The notes below the pieces were generated by a model. That model ran no database searches and was not told where the DNA came from. It saw nothing but the letters and a program-made list of their open reading frames with translations. DNA of 64,000 bases from Nocardioides agariphilus (lineage in GTDB: Bacteria > Actinomycetota > Actinomycetes > Propionibacteriales > Nocardioidaceae): assembly GCF_015352445.1 (NCBI RefSeq), contig NZ_JADKPO010000007.1, positions 112,925 through 176,924 of the forward strand, written 5' to 3'. Below, in pieces: positions 8,566 through 17,870 of the stretch. How positions within the stretch are numbered: the stretch's first letter is position 1; each line of letters opens with the position of its first letter. The translations under genes and the position numbers were made by a program.

Positions 8566-8922
8566 TCAAGCCGATGCGGCCGCTCGCTCGACGTCGACGA
8601 ACCGCATCAGGCGCGAGAGGTGGAGCATGCGGCGTACGGCCGGGCCGCAGCCGCGCAGGGTGACGTGGTTGCCGGCCAGCGACGCCTCGCGGCTGGCGTA
8701 GGCCAGCACGCGCGTGGCCGTGACGTCGATCGAGGTGACGTCGGTCAGGTCGACCACGACGTCCATCTCGCTGCCCGACAGCCGCTCGCGGAGGGCGTTG
8801 CGCACCTCCCATGTGCTGCGCGCGTCGAAGTCACCGCTGAGAACCAGCGTCGACCCCACGTTCTCGATCAGCATCCAACCCACCCCGTTCTCCGGTTCCC
8901 GAGTGTCCGGTGCGGATGGCAT
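8566..8922 (-). CDS. STAS-domain anti-sigma-factor antagonist
   Basis: The product has 118 residues with a single STAS domain (about 20-110). VVDLTDVTSIDVTATRVLAYA includes the conserved loop where antagonists such as SpoIIAA are phosphorylated on Ser/Thr; here the candidate is the serine or a threonine of DVTSIDVT. Such proteins bind an anti-sigma kinase and release a sigma factor. No kinase partner is adjacent. The ATG at 8922 is preferred; the next ATG at 8874 would begin inside the first strand of the domain, and longer starts up to 9018 lack family similarity. It lies upstream of meaA on the same strand, 80 bp away, with no obvious functional link. Confidence 0.75.
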   Translation of the reverse strand: MPSAPDTREPENGVGWMLIENVGSTLVLSGDFDARSTWEVRNALRERLSGSEMDVVVDLTDVTSIDVTATRVLAYASREASLAGNHVTLRGCGPAVRRMLHLSRLMRFVDVERAAASA

Positions 8923-9052
8923 GAGGAGCCCCCGTGGCGCCTCGCTGCCCCCGTACTCGTAATGACGCGCGGTACACCGATTCGGTTGCTCTCTGGCAGA
9001 GGTGGATTTTTCAACCACTCGTGCGCCGGTCCAGCGCTCACGAGTCGGCCAC

Positions 9053-9058
9053 TAGAGT
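9053..9058 (+). promoter_or_regulatory. candidate -10 box (TAGAGT) for the adenosyltransferase gene
   Basis: TAGAGT ends 7 nt before the ATG at 9066, giving a likely leaderless transcript; no ribosome-binding sequence precedes this ATG. Confidence 0.45.
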
Positions 9059-9065
9059 CGCGGCC

Positions 9066-9713
9066 ATGGTGAACCTCACCCGGATCTACACACGCACGGG
9101 TGACGGCGGTCAGACCCGGCTGGGCGACATGAGCGTGACGACCAAGAACGACTCGCGACTGCACGCCTACGCCGATGTCGACGAGGCCAACGCGCAGCTC
9201 GGGGTCGCTCTCACGCACGACCTGGAGGAGGACGTGCGGGCCGTCTTGATACACGTCCAGAACGACCTCTTCGACGTCGGCGCCGACCTGTGCACGCCGG
9301 TCGTGCAGAGCCCGGAGTTCCCACCGCTGCGCATCGAGCAGGAGTACGTCGACCGACTCGAGGCGTGGTGCGACCACTACAACGAGTCCCTGCCGAGCTT
9401 GAGATCCTTCATCCTCAACGGCGGCACTCCCGCGGCGGCACAGCTGCACGTCGCACGCACCGTCGTACGTCGGGCGGAGCGGGCCGCCTGGGCGGCGCAC
9501 GACGAGCACGGCGAGACGATGAGCACCTTGGCGATCACCTACCTCAACCGACTCTCGGACCTGCTGTTCATCCTGGCCCGCTACGCCAACCGCGAGGCAG
9601 GCGACGTGCTGTGGGTGCCGGGTGGGCACCGCACGGGCCAGGGCAACGAGAAGGGCAACGAGAAGGGCAACGAGAAGGGCAACGAGAAGGGCAACGAGAA
9701 GGGCGACGGGTGA
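9066..9713 (+). CDS. cob(I)yrinic acid a,c-diamide adenosyltransferase, PduO type
   Basis: The product has 215 residues. TRTGDGGQTRLGD (about 7-19) is the ATP-binding N-terminus of PduO/MMAB enzymes, and VVRRAERAAW (about 132-141) is their conserved ATP/cobalamin helix. The enzyme transfers adenosyl from ATP to cob(I)alamin, making the coenzyme needed by the MeaA mutase whose gene ends 0.6 kb away on the other strand. The last 23 residues are not part of the fold: five GNEK units encoded by a 12-bp repeat, then GDG. The stop overlaps the GTG of the peptidase gene (GTGA). Confidence 0.92.
   Translation: MVNLTRIYTRTGDGGQTRLGDMSVTTKNDSRLHAYADVDEANAQLGVALTHDLEEDVRAVLIHVQNDLFDVGADLCTPVVQSPEFPPLRIEQEYVDRLEAWCDHYNESLPSLRSFILNGGTPAAAQLHVARTVVRRAERAAWAAHDEHGETMSTLAITYLNRLSDLLFILARYANREAGDVLWVPGGHRTGQGNEKGNEKGNEKGNEKGNEKGDG
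9642..9701 (+). repeat. 12-bp tandem repeat (GNEK)5 at the 3' end of the adenosyltransferase gene
   Basis: Five identical copies of GGCAACGAGAAG. Copy changes alter the charged C-terminal tail by four residues at a time without affecting the start of the overlapping downstream gene. Confidence 0.95.
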
Positions 9714-11197
9714 GCGACGAGAAGAAGCACCAGCACCAGCACCAGCACCAGCACCAGCACCAGGCACCCGCTGAGCCGGTCGACGACCTCGTGGTCACCC
9801 ACCACACGCTGACCACGACCAGCGGCGAGATCTCCTACACCGCGCGCACCGGCCGCATCGTGCTGCGCGAGGAGGAGGTCAAGAAGGACAAGTTCACCGG
9901 CTGGAAGGCCCGAGCCGAGCTGTCGGTCACGGCCTACACCCTCGATGAGTCCGACGGTGCCGGCAGTCATCGGCGCCCGATCACCTTCGTCTTCAACGGC
10001 GGTCCGGGCGCGGCATCGGTCTGGTTGCACATGGGGCTGCTCGGTCCCCGACGCGTCGACGTGGGCAGCGTGGACGCGCCGACCCCCCCGCCGTACTCCC
10101 TGGTCGACAACCCGCAGACCCTGCTGGCCGTCAGCGACCTCGTGTTCATCGACCCGATGTCCACCGGTCACAGCCGCGCGGTCACGGGCGGCAAGGCGGT
10201 CGACTACCACGGGTTCGGCAAGGACGTCGAGCAGGTCACCGAGCTCATCCGGCTGTGGTGCACGCGCGAGGACCGTTGGATGTCGCCGAAGTACCTCATC
10301 GGCGAGTCCTACGGCACGACCCGAGCGGTGGCCGTCGCCGAGCGCCTGGCTCGCGTGCACGCGATGGCGCTCAACGGGCTGGTCCTCGTCTCAAGCGTGG
10401 TCGACTTCGGCAGCCAGGACTTCGAGTTCCTGCGCGCCGACGAGGCCTGCCTCAACTTCCTGCCGACCTATGCCGCGATCGCCCATTACCACGGGCTGCA
10501 CGAGGGCCGGACCCTCGACGAGGTGCGCGCCGAAGCGGAGGAGTTCGCTGCCGGCCCTTATCGCCTCGCCCTGTCGCGGGGTCGTCGGCTGCCCGCCGAG
10601 GAGCGCTCCGCGATCGTCTCGACCCTGGCGCGGCTGGCCGGCGTCAGCGAGGAGTACGTCGACCGCACCGAGCTGCGCATCGAGCACTGGCGCTGGTGCA
10701 CCGAGCTGCTGCGCGACCGGGGACTGACCGTGGGCCGCATCGACGGTCGCTACACCGGCCCGCTCCACTCGCGCATCGCCGAGAACATGGATGCCGACCC
10801 GTCCATCGACGCGATCGACGCACCCTTCACCGCAGCCCTGCACCACTACCTGCGCGGCGAGCTCGGCAGCATCCAGGACCTGCCCTACGAGGTGTTCGCC
10901 AACGCGATCAAGCAGTGGTCGTTCAAGGAGTTCGAGGGCAAGCCGATCAACGTGGCCGACAAGCTCGAGCGGCTGATGCGGGTCAACCCGCACCTTCGGG
11001 TGCGCATCGAGTACGGCTACTACGACCTGGCCACGCCCTACCACGCGGCCGAGGACATGGTCGCCCACCTGCGCCTGCCCGACGAGGCCTTCGACCGCAT
11101 CGAGCACGCCTACTTTCCCTCGGGCCACATGCCCTACCTCCACGAGGAGTCGCGCATCGCCGAGGCCGAGGGCATCGCGGCCTTCGTGACCCGCTGA
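9710..11197 (+). CDS. S10-family serine carboxypeptidase-like protein
   Basis: The product has 495 residues. FVFNGGPGAASVW (about 92-104) is the oxyanion-hole region of S10 peptidases, GESYG (about 198-202) holds the nucleophile serine, the acid is likely in YYDLATP (about 437) and the histidine in SGHMPY (about 470). The triad order Ser-Asp-His and the length fit peptidase S10 with an alpha/beta-hydrolase fold. No signal peptide is seen, so it should be cytosolic, unlike most eukaryotic members. Residues 7-18 are (HQ)6, encoded by a CACCAG repeat and able to bind metal like a His tag. The GTG overlaps the previous stop, so translation is coupled. Confidence 0.85.
   Translation: MSDEKKHQHQHQHQHQHQAPAEPVDDLVVTHHTLTTTSGEISYTARTGRIVLREEEVKKDKFTGWKARAELSVTAYTLDESDGAGSHRRPITFVFNGGPGAASVWLHMGLLGPRRVDVGSVDAPTPPPYSLVDNPQTLLAVSDLVFIDPMSTGHSRAVTGGKAVDYHGFGKDVEQVTELIRLWCTREDRWMSPKYLIGESYGTTRAVAVAERLARVHAMALNGLVLVSSVVDFGSQDFEFLRADEACLNFLPTYAAIAHYHGLHEGRTLDEVRAEAEEFAAGPYRLALSRGRRLPAEERSAIVSTLARLAGVSEEYVDRTELRIEHWRWCTELLRDRGLTVGRIDGRYTGPLHSRIAENMDADPSIDAIDAPFTAALHHYLRGELGSIQDLPYEVFANAIKQWSFKEFEGKPINVADKLERLMRVNPHLRVRIEYGYYDLATPYHAAEDMVAHLRLPDEAFDRIEHAYFPSGHMPYLHEESRIAEAEGIAAFVTR
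9728..9763 (+). repeat. 6-bp tandem repeat (HQ)6 at the 5' end of the peptidase gene
   Basis: Six copies of CACCAG starting 18 nt after the GTG. It is unrelated in sequence to the 12-bp repeat that ends 26 bp upstream in the preceding gene, so two independent microsatellites flank one gene junction. Confidence 0.95.
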
Positions 11198-11202
11198 TCG
11201 GT

Positions 11203-11243
11203 GGTTGGGGTGCGAGGAGCGCGCCAGCGACGAGCCTCGAACC
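11203..11243. repeat. palindromic element, type D, between convergent genes
   Basis: Arms GGTTGGGGTGCGAGGAG and CGAGCCTCGAACC surround a GCGCCAGCGA centre. The reverse complement of 62371-62410 is nearly the same sequence. Its ends match the arms of the main palindromic family. It separates the convergent peptidase and oxidase genes and may act as a two-way terminator. Confidence 0.65.
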
Positions 11244-11260
11244 TCCGATCCCGTCAGTGG

Positions 11261-12643
11261 CTACGAGTCGAACCCCAGGCCCATCCGGTCGAGCGAGCGC
11301 AGCCAGACGTTGCGCCTGCCACCCTTGCGGTCGGCCGCGGCCAGGGACCAGCGGGTGAGCTGGACGCCCGCGAACGCTAGCGGCTCGGGCGGGAACGGCA
11401 ACGGCTTGCTGCGCACCATCTGCAGCCGCGTCCGCTCGGTGTCGAGACCGTCGAGCAGGTCGAGCATCACGTTGGCCCCGAAGCGGGTGGCGCCGACACC
11501 GAGGCCGGTGTAGCCGAGGGCGTAGGCCGCACGGCCGGCGTACGCCGTGCCGAAGAAGGCGAAGAAGCGCGTGCAGGTGTCGATCGCGCCGCCCCACTGG
11601 TGGGTGAACCGCAGCCCCTCGAGCTGAGGGAAGGTCTCGAAGAACTGCCGTGCGAGCAGGTCGAAGGTCGCCGGCCGCTGGTCGAGCCGGTCGTCGATCT
11701 TGCGACCGAAGTGGTAGATCGCGTCATAGCCGCCCCACAGGATCCGGTTGTCGGCAGTCAGCCGGTAGTAGTGGAACTGGTTGCCGGAGTCGTCGATGCC
11801 CTGGCGGTGGCGCCAGCCGACCGAGGCGAGCTGCTCGGCCGACAGGGGCTCGGTCATCAGCGCGTAGTCGTAGACAGGCACGGTGTGCCACCGCACCCGG
11901 CGTACGAGCGAGGGGAAGGCGTTGGTGCCGAGGGCAACGCGCGAGGCGCGCACGGTGTGACCGGATGCCGTGCGCACGGCCATGCCCTCCGCGTCGCCGG
12001 CCAGGTCGGTGACCCGCGTGCTCTCGTGGACGCGTACGCCGAGCCGCTCGGCGGTCTCGGCCAGCCCCCATGCCAGCTTGGCGGGGTCGAGCAGTGCGTT
12101 GTTGTCGCGCTCCCACAAGCCCGCGAGGTACGTCGGAGAGGCGACCTGGGCACGGATGGCGTCCTGGTCGAGGAACTCGCCGTCGCCCTCGTCGGCGGCC
12201 TCACGCAGCCAGTCGACCTGGTGCGGCTCGGTCGCCACCGACAAGCCGCCCGTGAGCTCGAAGTCGCAGGCGATGCCGTAGCGGCCGATGGCGGACTCGA
12301 GCTCGGTGAGGTTCTGGCGCCCCAGCCGCTCAAGGGTGTCGATCTCCGCGGGGAAGCGCTGGGCCCCGTTGTCCTTGCCGTGGGTCAGCGACGCCGAGCA
12401 GAAGCCGCCGTTGCGTCCGGAGGCGGCCCAGCCGATGCGCTGCCCCTCGAGGAGGATCACCTCGCGCGCGGGGTTGCGCTCCTTGGCGAGCACGGCGGTC
12501 CACAGGCCCGAGTAGCCGCCACCGACCACTACGAGATCGGCCGCGGTGTCGGCGCTCAGCGCTGGCCGGGCCACCGGCCTCAGCGGCGAGTCGAGCCATG
12601 CGGGAACAGGTGCCGCATCCGCCAGCGCAGGGTGGCCCGTCAT
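11261..12643 (-). CDS. FAD-dependent oxidoreductase (PuuB-like, DAO superfamily)
   Basis: The product has 460 residues. LVVVGGGYSGLWTAVLA (about 37-53) is the FAD Rossmann motif and ASGRNGGFCSA (about 78-88) is characteristic of the gamma-glutamylputrescine oxidase/glycine oxidase-like group. The C-terminal AYALGYTGLGVGATRFGANV is the second FAD contact. It should oxidise an amine or amino acid with release of hydrogen peroxide; the substrate cannot be deduced and no putrescine-pathway partners are nearby. The ATG at 12643 lies 6 nt after a -10 box, so it is likely leaderless; an upstream open frame to 12859 has no family similarity. Confidence 0.82.
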   Translation of the reverse strand: MTGHPALADAAPVPAWLDSPLRPVARPALSADTAADLVVVGGGYSGLWTAVLAKERNPAREVILLEGQRIGWAASGRNGGFCSASLTHGKDNGAQRFPAEIDTLERLGRQNLTELESAIGRYGIACDFELTGGLSVATEPHQVDWLREAADEGDGEFLDQDAIRAQVASPTYLAGLWERDNNALLDPAKLAWGLAETAERLGVRVHESTRVTDLAGDAEGMAVRTASGHTVRASRVALGTNAFPSLVRRVRWHTVPVYDYALMTEPLSAEQLASVGWRHRQGIDDSGNQFHYYRLTADNRILWGGYDAIYHFGRKIDDRLDQRPATFDLLARQFFETFPQLEGLRFTHQWGGAIDTCTRFFAFFGTAYAGRAAYALGYTGLGVGATRFGANVMLDLLDGLDTERTRLQMVRSKPLPFPPEPLAFAGVQLTRWSLAAADRKGGRRNVWLRSLDRMGLGFDS

Positions 12644-12649
12644 GGCCAC

Positions 12650-12655
12650 ACCGTA
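12650..12655 (-). promoter_or_regulatory. candidate -10 box (TACGGT) for the PuuB-like gene
   Basis: On the minus strand TACGGT ends 6 nt before the ATG at 12643, consistent with a leaderless message. Confidence 0.4.
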
Positions 12656-12698
12656 GGGGCTGGGGCGGGTCCGACACACGCCAGCGTCCGTCAACCGG

Positions 12699-12884
12699 TT
12701 GCCTAGTCCGGTCGTTGTCGATCCGTTCGGTTTTCCTCGTTTTACCAACTCGCAGGTAACAAACCCACCTACCCTCCCAGCAACCAGACGTGCCGGAAGC
12801 GTCTCTCCCCCTGACAAGGACCAGCCCCCCGACGCCGCCGGCAACGTCGGCACGTTCAAGACCAGCGCGGTCTACAAGCGCTGA
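12699..12884 (+). CDS. possible small protein (doubtful)
   Basis: A 61-codon frame opens with TTG at 12699 and ends DAAGNVGTFKTSAVYKR before a TGA. There is no ATG or GTG in frame and no ribosome-binding sequence. Two points keep it from being dismissed: it sits in an otherwise gene-free stretch that is AT-richer than the surroundings (12715-12775), and a strong hairpin (12909-12951) follows its stop. No family recognised. It may equally be a gene remnant. Confidence 0.2.
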   Translation: MPSPVVVDPFGFPRFTNSQVTNPPTLPATRRAGSVSPPDKDQPPDAAGNVGTFKTSAVYKR

Positions 12885-12896
12885 CCACGATCTGCT

Positions 12897-12963
12897 GGTT
12901 GAGGAGGCATGCCGGTCACCGGCCAACCGTGCCCTGTCCGGTGACCGGCATCCGTCTCGAACA
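12897..12963. repeat. palindromic element with a long 14-bp stem core
   Basis: The outer parts, GGTTGAGGAGG and CCGTCTCGAA, are the family arms. The core is different: ATGCCGGTCACCGG (12909-12922) pairs perfectly with CCGGTGACCGGCAT (12938-12951) across a 15-nt loop. It could also serve as a transcription terminator. Confidence 0.7.
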
Positions 12964-13035
12964 CGCCGACCCCCCGCGGCGCGGCTCGAGACGGGCCGTT
13001 CGGGCGGCCCTCCTCAACCAGCGACCACCCTCGGT

Positions 13036-13455
13036 GGTCGAGGAAGGCGCGCTAGCGCCTGTCTCGAAACCAGACGAGACCACCCCCGCCGGTTGAGGAA
13101 GGCGCGCTAGCGCCTGTCTCGAAACCAGACGACTCGCCGCCCGATGGTTTCGAGACGGTTGCTGCGCAACCTCCTCAACCAGCGGGAGCTGCGCAACCTC
13201 CTCAACCAGCGACCACCCCCGCCGGTTGAGGAAGGCGCGCTAGCGCCTGTCTCGAAACCAGGCGACTCGCCGCCCGATGGTTTCGAGACGGTTGCTGCGC
13301 AACCTCCTCAACCAACGGGAGTGGCGCAACCTCCTCAACCAGCGGGAGTGGCGCAACCTCCTCAACCAGCGGGAGTGGCGCAACCTCCTCAACCAGCGGT
13401 TGCTGCGCAACCTCCTCAACCAGTGGGAGCTGCGCAACGTCTTCAACCAGCTACC
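13036..13455. repeat. cluster of palindromic elements, both stem types, with 27-bp tandem remnants
   Basis: Full copies lie at 13036-13071, 13091-13126 and 13224-13259 (stem GGCGC/GCGCC) and at 13146-13180 and 13279-13313 (stem GGTTGC/GCAACC, opposite orientation). From 13314 to 13455 there are five consecutive 27-bp units, each a half element ending CGCAACCTCCTCAACC. The cluster fills the space between the PuuB-like and MFS genes and supplies the MFS stop codon. I see no gene in 12885-13442. Confidence 0.9.
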
Positions 13456-14612
13456 ACTCGCGGTCTGCGGACCGCCAGCACCAGCACGGCCGCGGGCACC
13501 ATCGCCGCCACCACGACGTAGAGCGAGTGGAGGGTGCCGACCTGGTTGCCGACGAAGCCCAGCAGAGGCGGCCCCGACAAGAACGCGCCGTACCCGATCG
13601 TCGAGACCACTGAGACCCGGCGTGCGGCGCCCTTCGGGTCGTCGGCTGCCGCACTCAGGCCGACCGGGAAGCCCAGCGCCGCTCCGAGTCCCCACACGAC
13701 GATGCCGAGAGCCGCCGTTGCGGGCTCGCCACTCACGATCACCAGCAGCAGCCCGGCCGTCGCGGCGAACGCCGACCCGAGCATCACCGGCACCCGGCCG
13801 AGGCGGTCGAGCAGGATCGGCCCGAGGAGCCGGCCGGTGGTCATGGCACACACGAACAGCCCGAACCCGGCGATCCCGACGAACTGCCGCGCGTCGTAGC
13901 CGTCGACGAGGGCCAGCGCCAGCCAGTCGTTGGCCGAGCCCTCCGCCAACGTGAACGCGAGCACCATCGCTCCGATGGCCAGGGTGCGGGGCTCCAGCCA
14001 GACCGACCGGCCCGGCTCGACGTCCTCGCCTGGGTGCTCCTCGGTGACCAGGAACGCGCCCACCGCCCAGAACAGCACCAGGGCCGACACAGCGGCGACG
14101 ACGAGGAGATGGACCGGCAGAGGTACGTCGAGTCGCACGGCGATCACGCCGATCCCGGCACCGCCGATGGAGCCGAAGCTCCACCCGGCGTGGAAGCGCG
14201 GAAGGATCGTGCGCCCGAGTCGGCGCTCGACCTCGGTGCCCTCGACGTTCATCGCGACGTCCCAGATCGCGGTGCCGAAGCCGTAGCAGAGCAGTCCTGC
14301 GGCCACCACGAAGCCGGCCTCGAGGCCGGCGGCTCCGAGGGCGACCACGGCCAGGCCCACGACGACGAGGACCTGCCCGCCCCGGCAGACCCCGGCAGCG
14401 GTGTACCGCTCCACCAGCCGTCCGCTGCTGGGCAGACCCAGCAGGGAGCCCGCCGAGACCGAGAGCAGCAGCAGTCCCAGCGCAGCGTTGGACAGGTCGA
14501 GCCGTTCGCGCAGGTCGGGAACGCGCGAGAAGAGCGTCGCGAACAGTAGCCCGTTGAGGACGAAGGCCGTGGCCACGGCGCTGCGGGCTCGGTCCAGGGA
14601 GGTCGCCCTCAC
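13443..14612 (-). CDS. MFS transporter
   Basis: The product has 389 residues with about 12 hydrophobic segments. The loop LPSSGRLVERYTAAG after helix 2 and ILLDRLGRVPVMLGS in the second half correspond to the MFS loop 2-3 and 8-9 signatures. It resembles the fucose-permease/YbjJ-like group (FATLFSRVPDLRERLDLSNAALG at the N-terminus). Substrate unknown. The GTG at 14612 overlaps the DUF2550 stop (GTGA), so it is the distal gene of that unit. The last codons, GTA GCT GGT TGA, lie in a palindromic repeat: the TGA comes from the repeat arm GGTTGA, so the original C-terminus was probably altered by the insertion. Confidence 0.82.
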   Translation of the reverse strand: MRATSLDRARSAVATAFVLNGLLFATLFSRVPDLRERLDLSNAALGLLLLSVSAGSLLGLPSSGRLVERYTAAGVCRGGQVLVVVGLAVVALGAAGLEAGFVVAAGLLCYGFGTAIWDVAMNVEGTEVERRLGRTILPRFHAGWSFGSIGGAGIGVIAVRLDVPLPVHLLVVAAVSALVLFWAVGAFLVTEEHPGEDVEPGRSVWLEPRTLAIGAMVLAFTLAEGSANDWLALALVDGYDARQFVGIAGFGLFVCAMTTGRLLGPILLDRLGRVPVMLGSAFAATAGLLLVIVSGEPATAALGIVVWGLGAALGFPVGLSAAADDPKGAARRVSVVSTIGYGAFLSGPPLLGFVGNQVGTLHSLYVVVAAMVPAAVLVLAVRRPRVVAG

Positions 14613-15052
14613 AGGTGCTGGGCCGCGCTGGGGGGCGCCGCCTCGAGCCAGGCCTGGAAACCCATCAGCGCCTCCTGGCTCAGTGCCAGCTCGAGCTCAC
14701 CGTCCGGCGTCAGGCACCGGATGATCACGTGGTCGGGATAGAGCGAGAGCTGCTCGACGCCGCCCGCGGCCCTGCGCCGGTCGACGTACTCGAGGTCGGC
14801 GCGCTGCCACACGCGTCGAGGCCTGGGGTTGATCGAGAAGATGCGGAACCACTCCAAGGTGGTGGGCGTGTAGCGACCGAGCCCGAGAACCCAACCGCGC
14901 CCGGACTTGTTGGTCCGGGCGCGGTGGCTGAGCTCGAAGGTGCCGCCGTGGCGAGCGAGTACGCGGCGGCGGACGATCAGAGCGATCCCGTAGAGCAGGA
15001 CGACACCCAGCACGACACCGGCCACGTCGAGCAGCCACTGCCAGACCGGCAT
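14609..15052 (-). CDS. DUF2550 membrane-anchored protein
   Basis: The product has 147 residues with one N-terminal membrane helix (about 5-27) and a cytosolic domain containing RGWVLGLGRYTPTTLEWFRIF and LYPDHVIIRC. This is the DUF2550 family, found next to atpC across actinobacteria (Rv1312 position). Function unknown; the conserved place suggests a link with the membrane or ATP synthase. It lies 51 bp after atpC and overlaps the MFS gene by 4 nt. Confidence 0.85.
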   Translation of the reverse strand: MPVWQWLLDVAGVVLGVVLLYGIALIVRRRVLARHGGTFELSHRARTNKSGRGWVLGLGRYTPTTLEWFRIFSINPRPRRVWQRADLEYVDRRRAAGGVEQLSLYPDHVIIRCLTPDGELELALSQEALMGFQAWLEAAPPSAAQHL

Positions 15053-15103
15053 CGATCACCTTTCCGAGGTGCGGGCACGAGAGTGCCTGACCCTACGCCC
15101 CCG

Positions 15104-15439
15104 CTAGTTGTCCGTGGTCTCGTCCCGCGCCTTGCGGTCGTCGAGGAGGCGCTTGGCCTCCTCGTAGGAGCTCTCGTGGGAGAGCTCGGCGTACTCGCAC
15201 AGGAGGCGGACCTGGTTGTTGGCCACCGAGATGAACCCGCCGTCGACGGCGGCCACCCAGTGGCCGTCGTCGACCGTGCGTACGTCGACCTGGCCGGCCG
15301 CGAGCACGGACATGATCGGCTGGTGGTTGGCCATGATCCCGATCTCGCCGGCCAGCGTCCGCGCGTTGACGACGGTCGCCTCGCCGGACCAGACCTCGCG
15401 GTCGGCCGCGACGAGGGAGACCTGCATCGTGTTCGCCAT
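15104..15439 (-). CDS. atpC: ATP synthase epsilon subunit
   Basis: The product has 111 residues. MQVSLVAADREVWSGEA and GEIGIMANHQPIMSVLAAGQV form the beta-sandwich domain, and AELSHESSYEEAKRLLDDRKARDE the C-terminal helix. It forms the central stalk with gamma and restrains ATP hydrolysis. It is shorter than the about 135-residue E. coli subunit, with one rather than two full C-terminal helices, as usual in actinobacteria. The ATG at 15439 overlaps nothing but lies 2 nt after the atpD stop; an upstream in-frame start at 15499 is within atpD and is rejected. Confidence 0.95.
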   Translation of the reverse strand: MANTMQVSLVAADREVWSGEATVVNARTLAGEIGIMANHQPIMSVLAAGQVDVRTVDDGHWVAAVDGGFISVANNQVRLLCEYAELSHESSYEEAKRLLDDRKARDETTDN

Positions 15440-15441
15440 GG

Positions 15442-16905
<1,464 letters not shown>

Positions 16906-16938
16906 TCACTCACTTCGGCTGACTAGTGGTGCGGCGCT

Positions 16939-17862
16939 TTACTCGGCGGCAGCGTTGGCGTCGGCCAGCGCGTTGACGCCACCGACGATCTCGCTGATCT
17001 CCTGGGTGATCCCGGCCTGGCGGGCCTGGTTGGCGATCTGGGTGTACTTCTTGATGAGCTCTTCAGCGTTGTCGGTCGCGGACTTCATCGCCTTCTGGCG
17101 GGCGGCCAGCTCGGAGGCCGAGGCCTGGAGCAGGGCGAAGAAGATCCGGCTCTGGACGTACTTCGGCAGCAGCTCGTCGAGCACGCTCTGCGGCGAGGGC
17201 TCGAACTCGTAGAGCGGCAGCACCTCGTCGGCGTCGGGCTTCTCCTCGCCCTCGACCACCTCCAGTGGCAGCATCCGCACGCTGCGAGGCTCCTGCACGA
17301 GCATCGACCGGAACTGCGTGTAGACCAGGTGGACCTCGTCGACGCCGGCTGCGTCACCGGTGTCGTCTGAGTCGGCGATGAACGCCCCGATCAGCGCCTC
17401 TCCGATGGCCCGCGCGTTCTCGTAGCGCGGCTGGTCGGAGAAGCCGGTCCAGGTCTCGCGGACCGGCCGGTTGCGGAAGCGGTAGTAGGCCTCGCCCTTG
17501 CGTCCGGAGATGAAGGTGACGACCTCCTTGCCCTCCGAGCGGAGCCGCTCGGCCAGCCGCTCGGCCTCCTTGAGCACGCTCGAGGAGTAGGCACCCGCGA
17601 GTCCGCGGTCGCTGGTCACGATGAGCACTGCGGCGCGGCGCGGGTTCTCCGGCTCCGTGGTCAGTGGGTGCTTGACGTTGGAGTAGGTCACCAGCGCCGA
17701 GACCGCGCGCGTCAGCTCGCGGGCATAGGGGGCGGCCTGCTGGGCGCGCTGCTGCGCCTTGATGATGCGCGAGGCAGCGATGAGCTCCATGGCGCGCGTG
17801 ATCTTCTTGGTCGACTCGACCGACTTGATCCGCGCGCGGTACTCACGCAGCGATACGGCCAT
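16939..17862 (-). CDS. atpG: ATP synthase gamma subunit
   Basis: The product has 307 residues. The N-terminal helix [29 protein letters not shown] and the C-terminal helix [33 protein letters not shown] form the rotating coiled coil inside the alpha3beta3 ring. The central [15 protein letters not shown] block is conserved. It lies 8 nt after atpA. Residues about 160-210 include a variable acidic stretch typical of actinobacteria. Confidence 0.97.
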   Translation of the reverse strand: MAVSLREYRARIKSVESTKKITRAMELIAASRIIKAQQRAQQAAPYARELTRAVSALVTYSNVKHPLTTEPENPRRAAVLIVTSDRGLAGAYSSSVLKEAERLAERLRSEGKEVVTFISGRKGEAYYRFRNRPVRETWTGFSDQPRYENARAIGEALIGAFIADSDDTGDAAGVDEVHLVYTQFRSMLVQEPRSVRMLPLEVVEGEEKPDADEVLPLYEFEPSPQSVLDELLPKYVQSRIFFALLQASASELAARQKAMKSATDNAEELIKKYTQIANQARQAGITQEISEIVGGVNALADANAAAE

Positions 17863-17870
17863 CGGCTACC

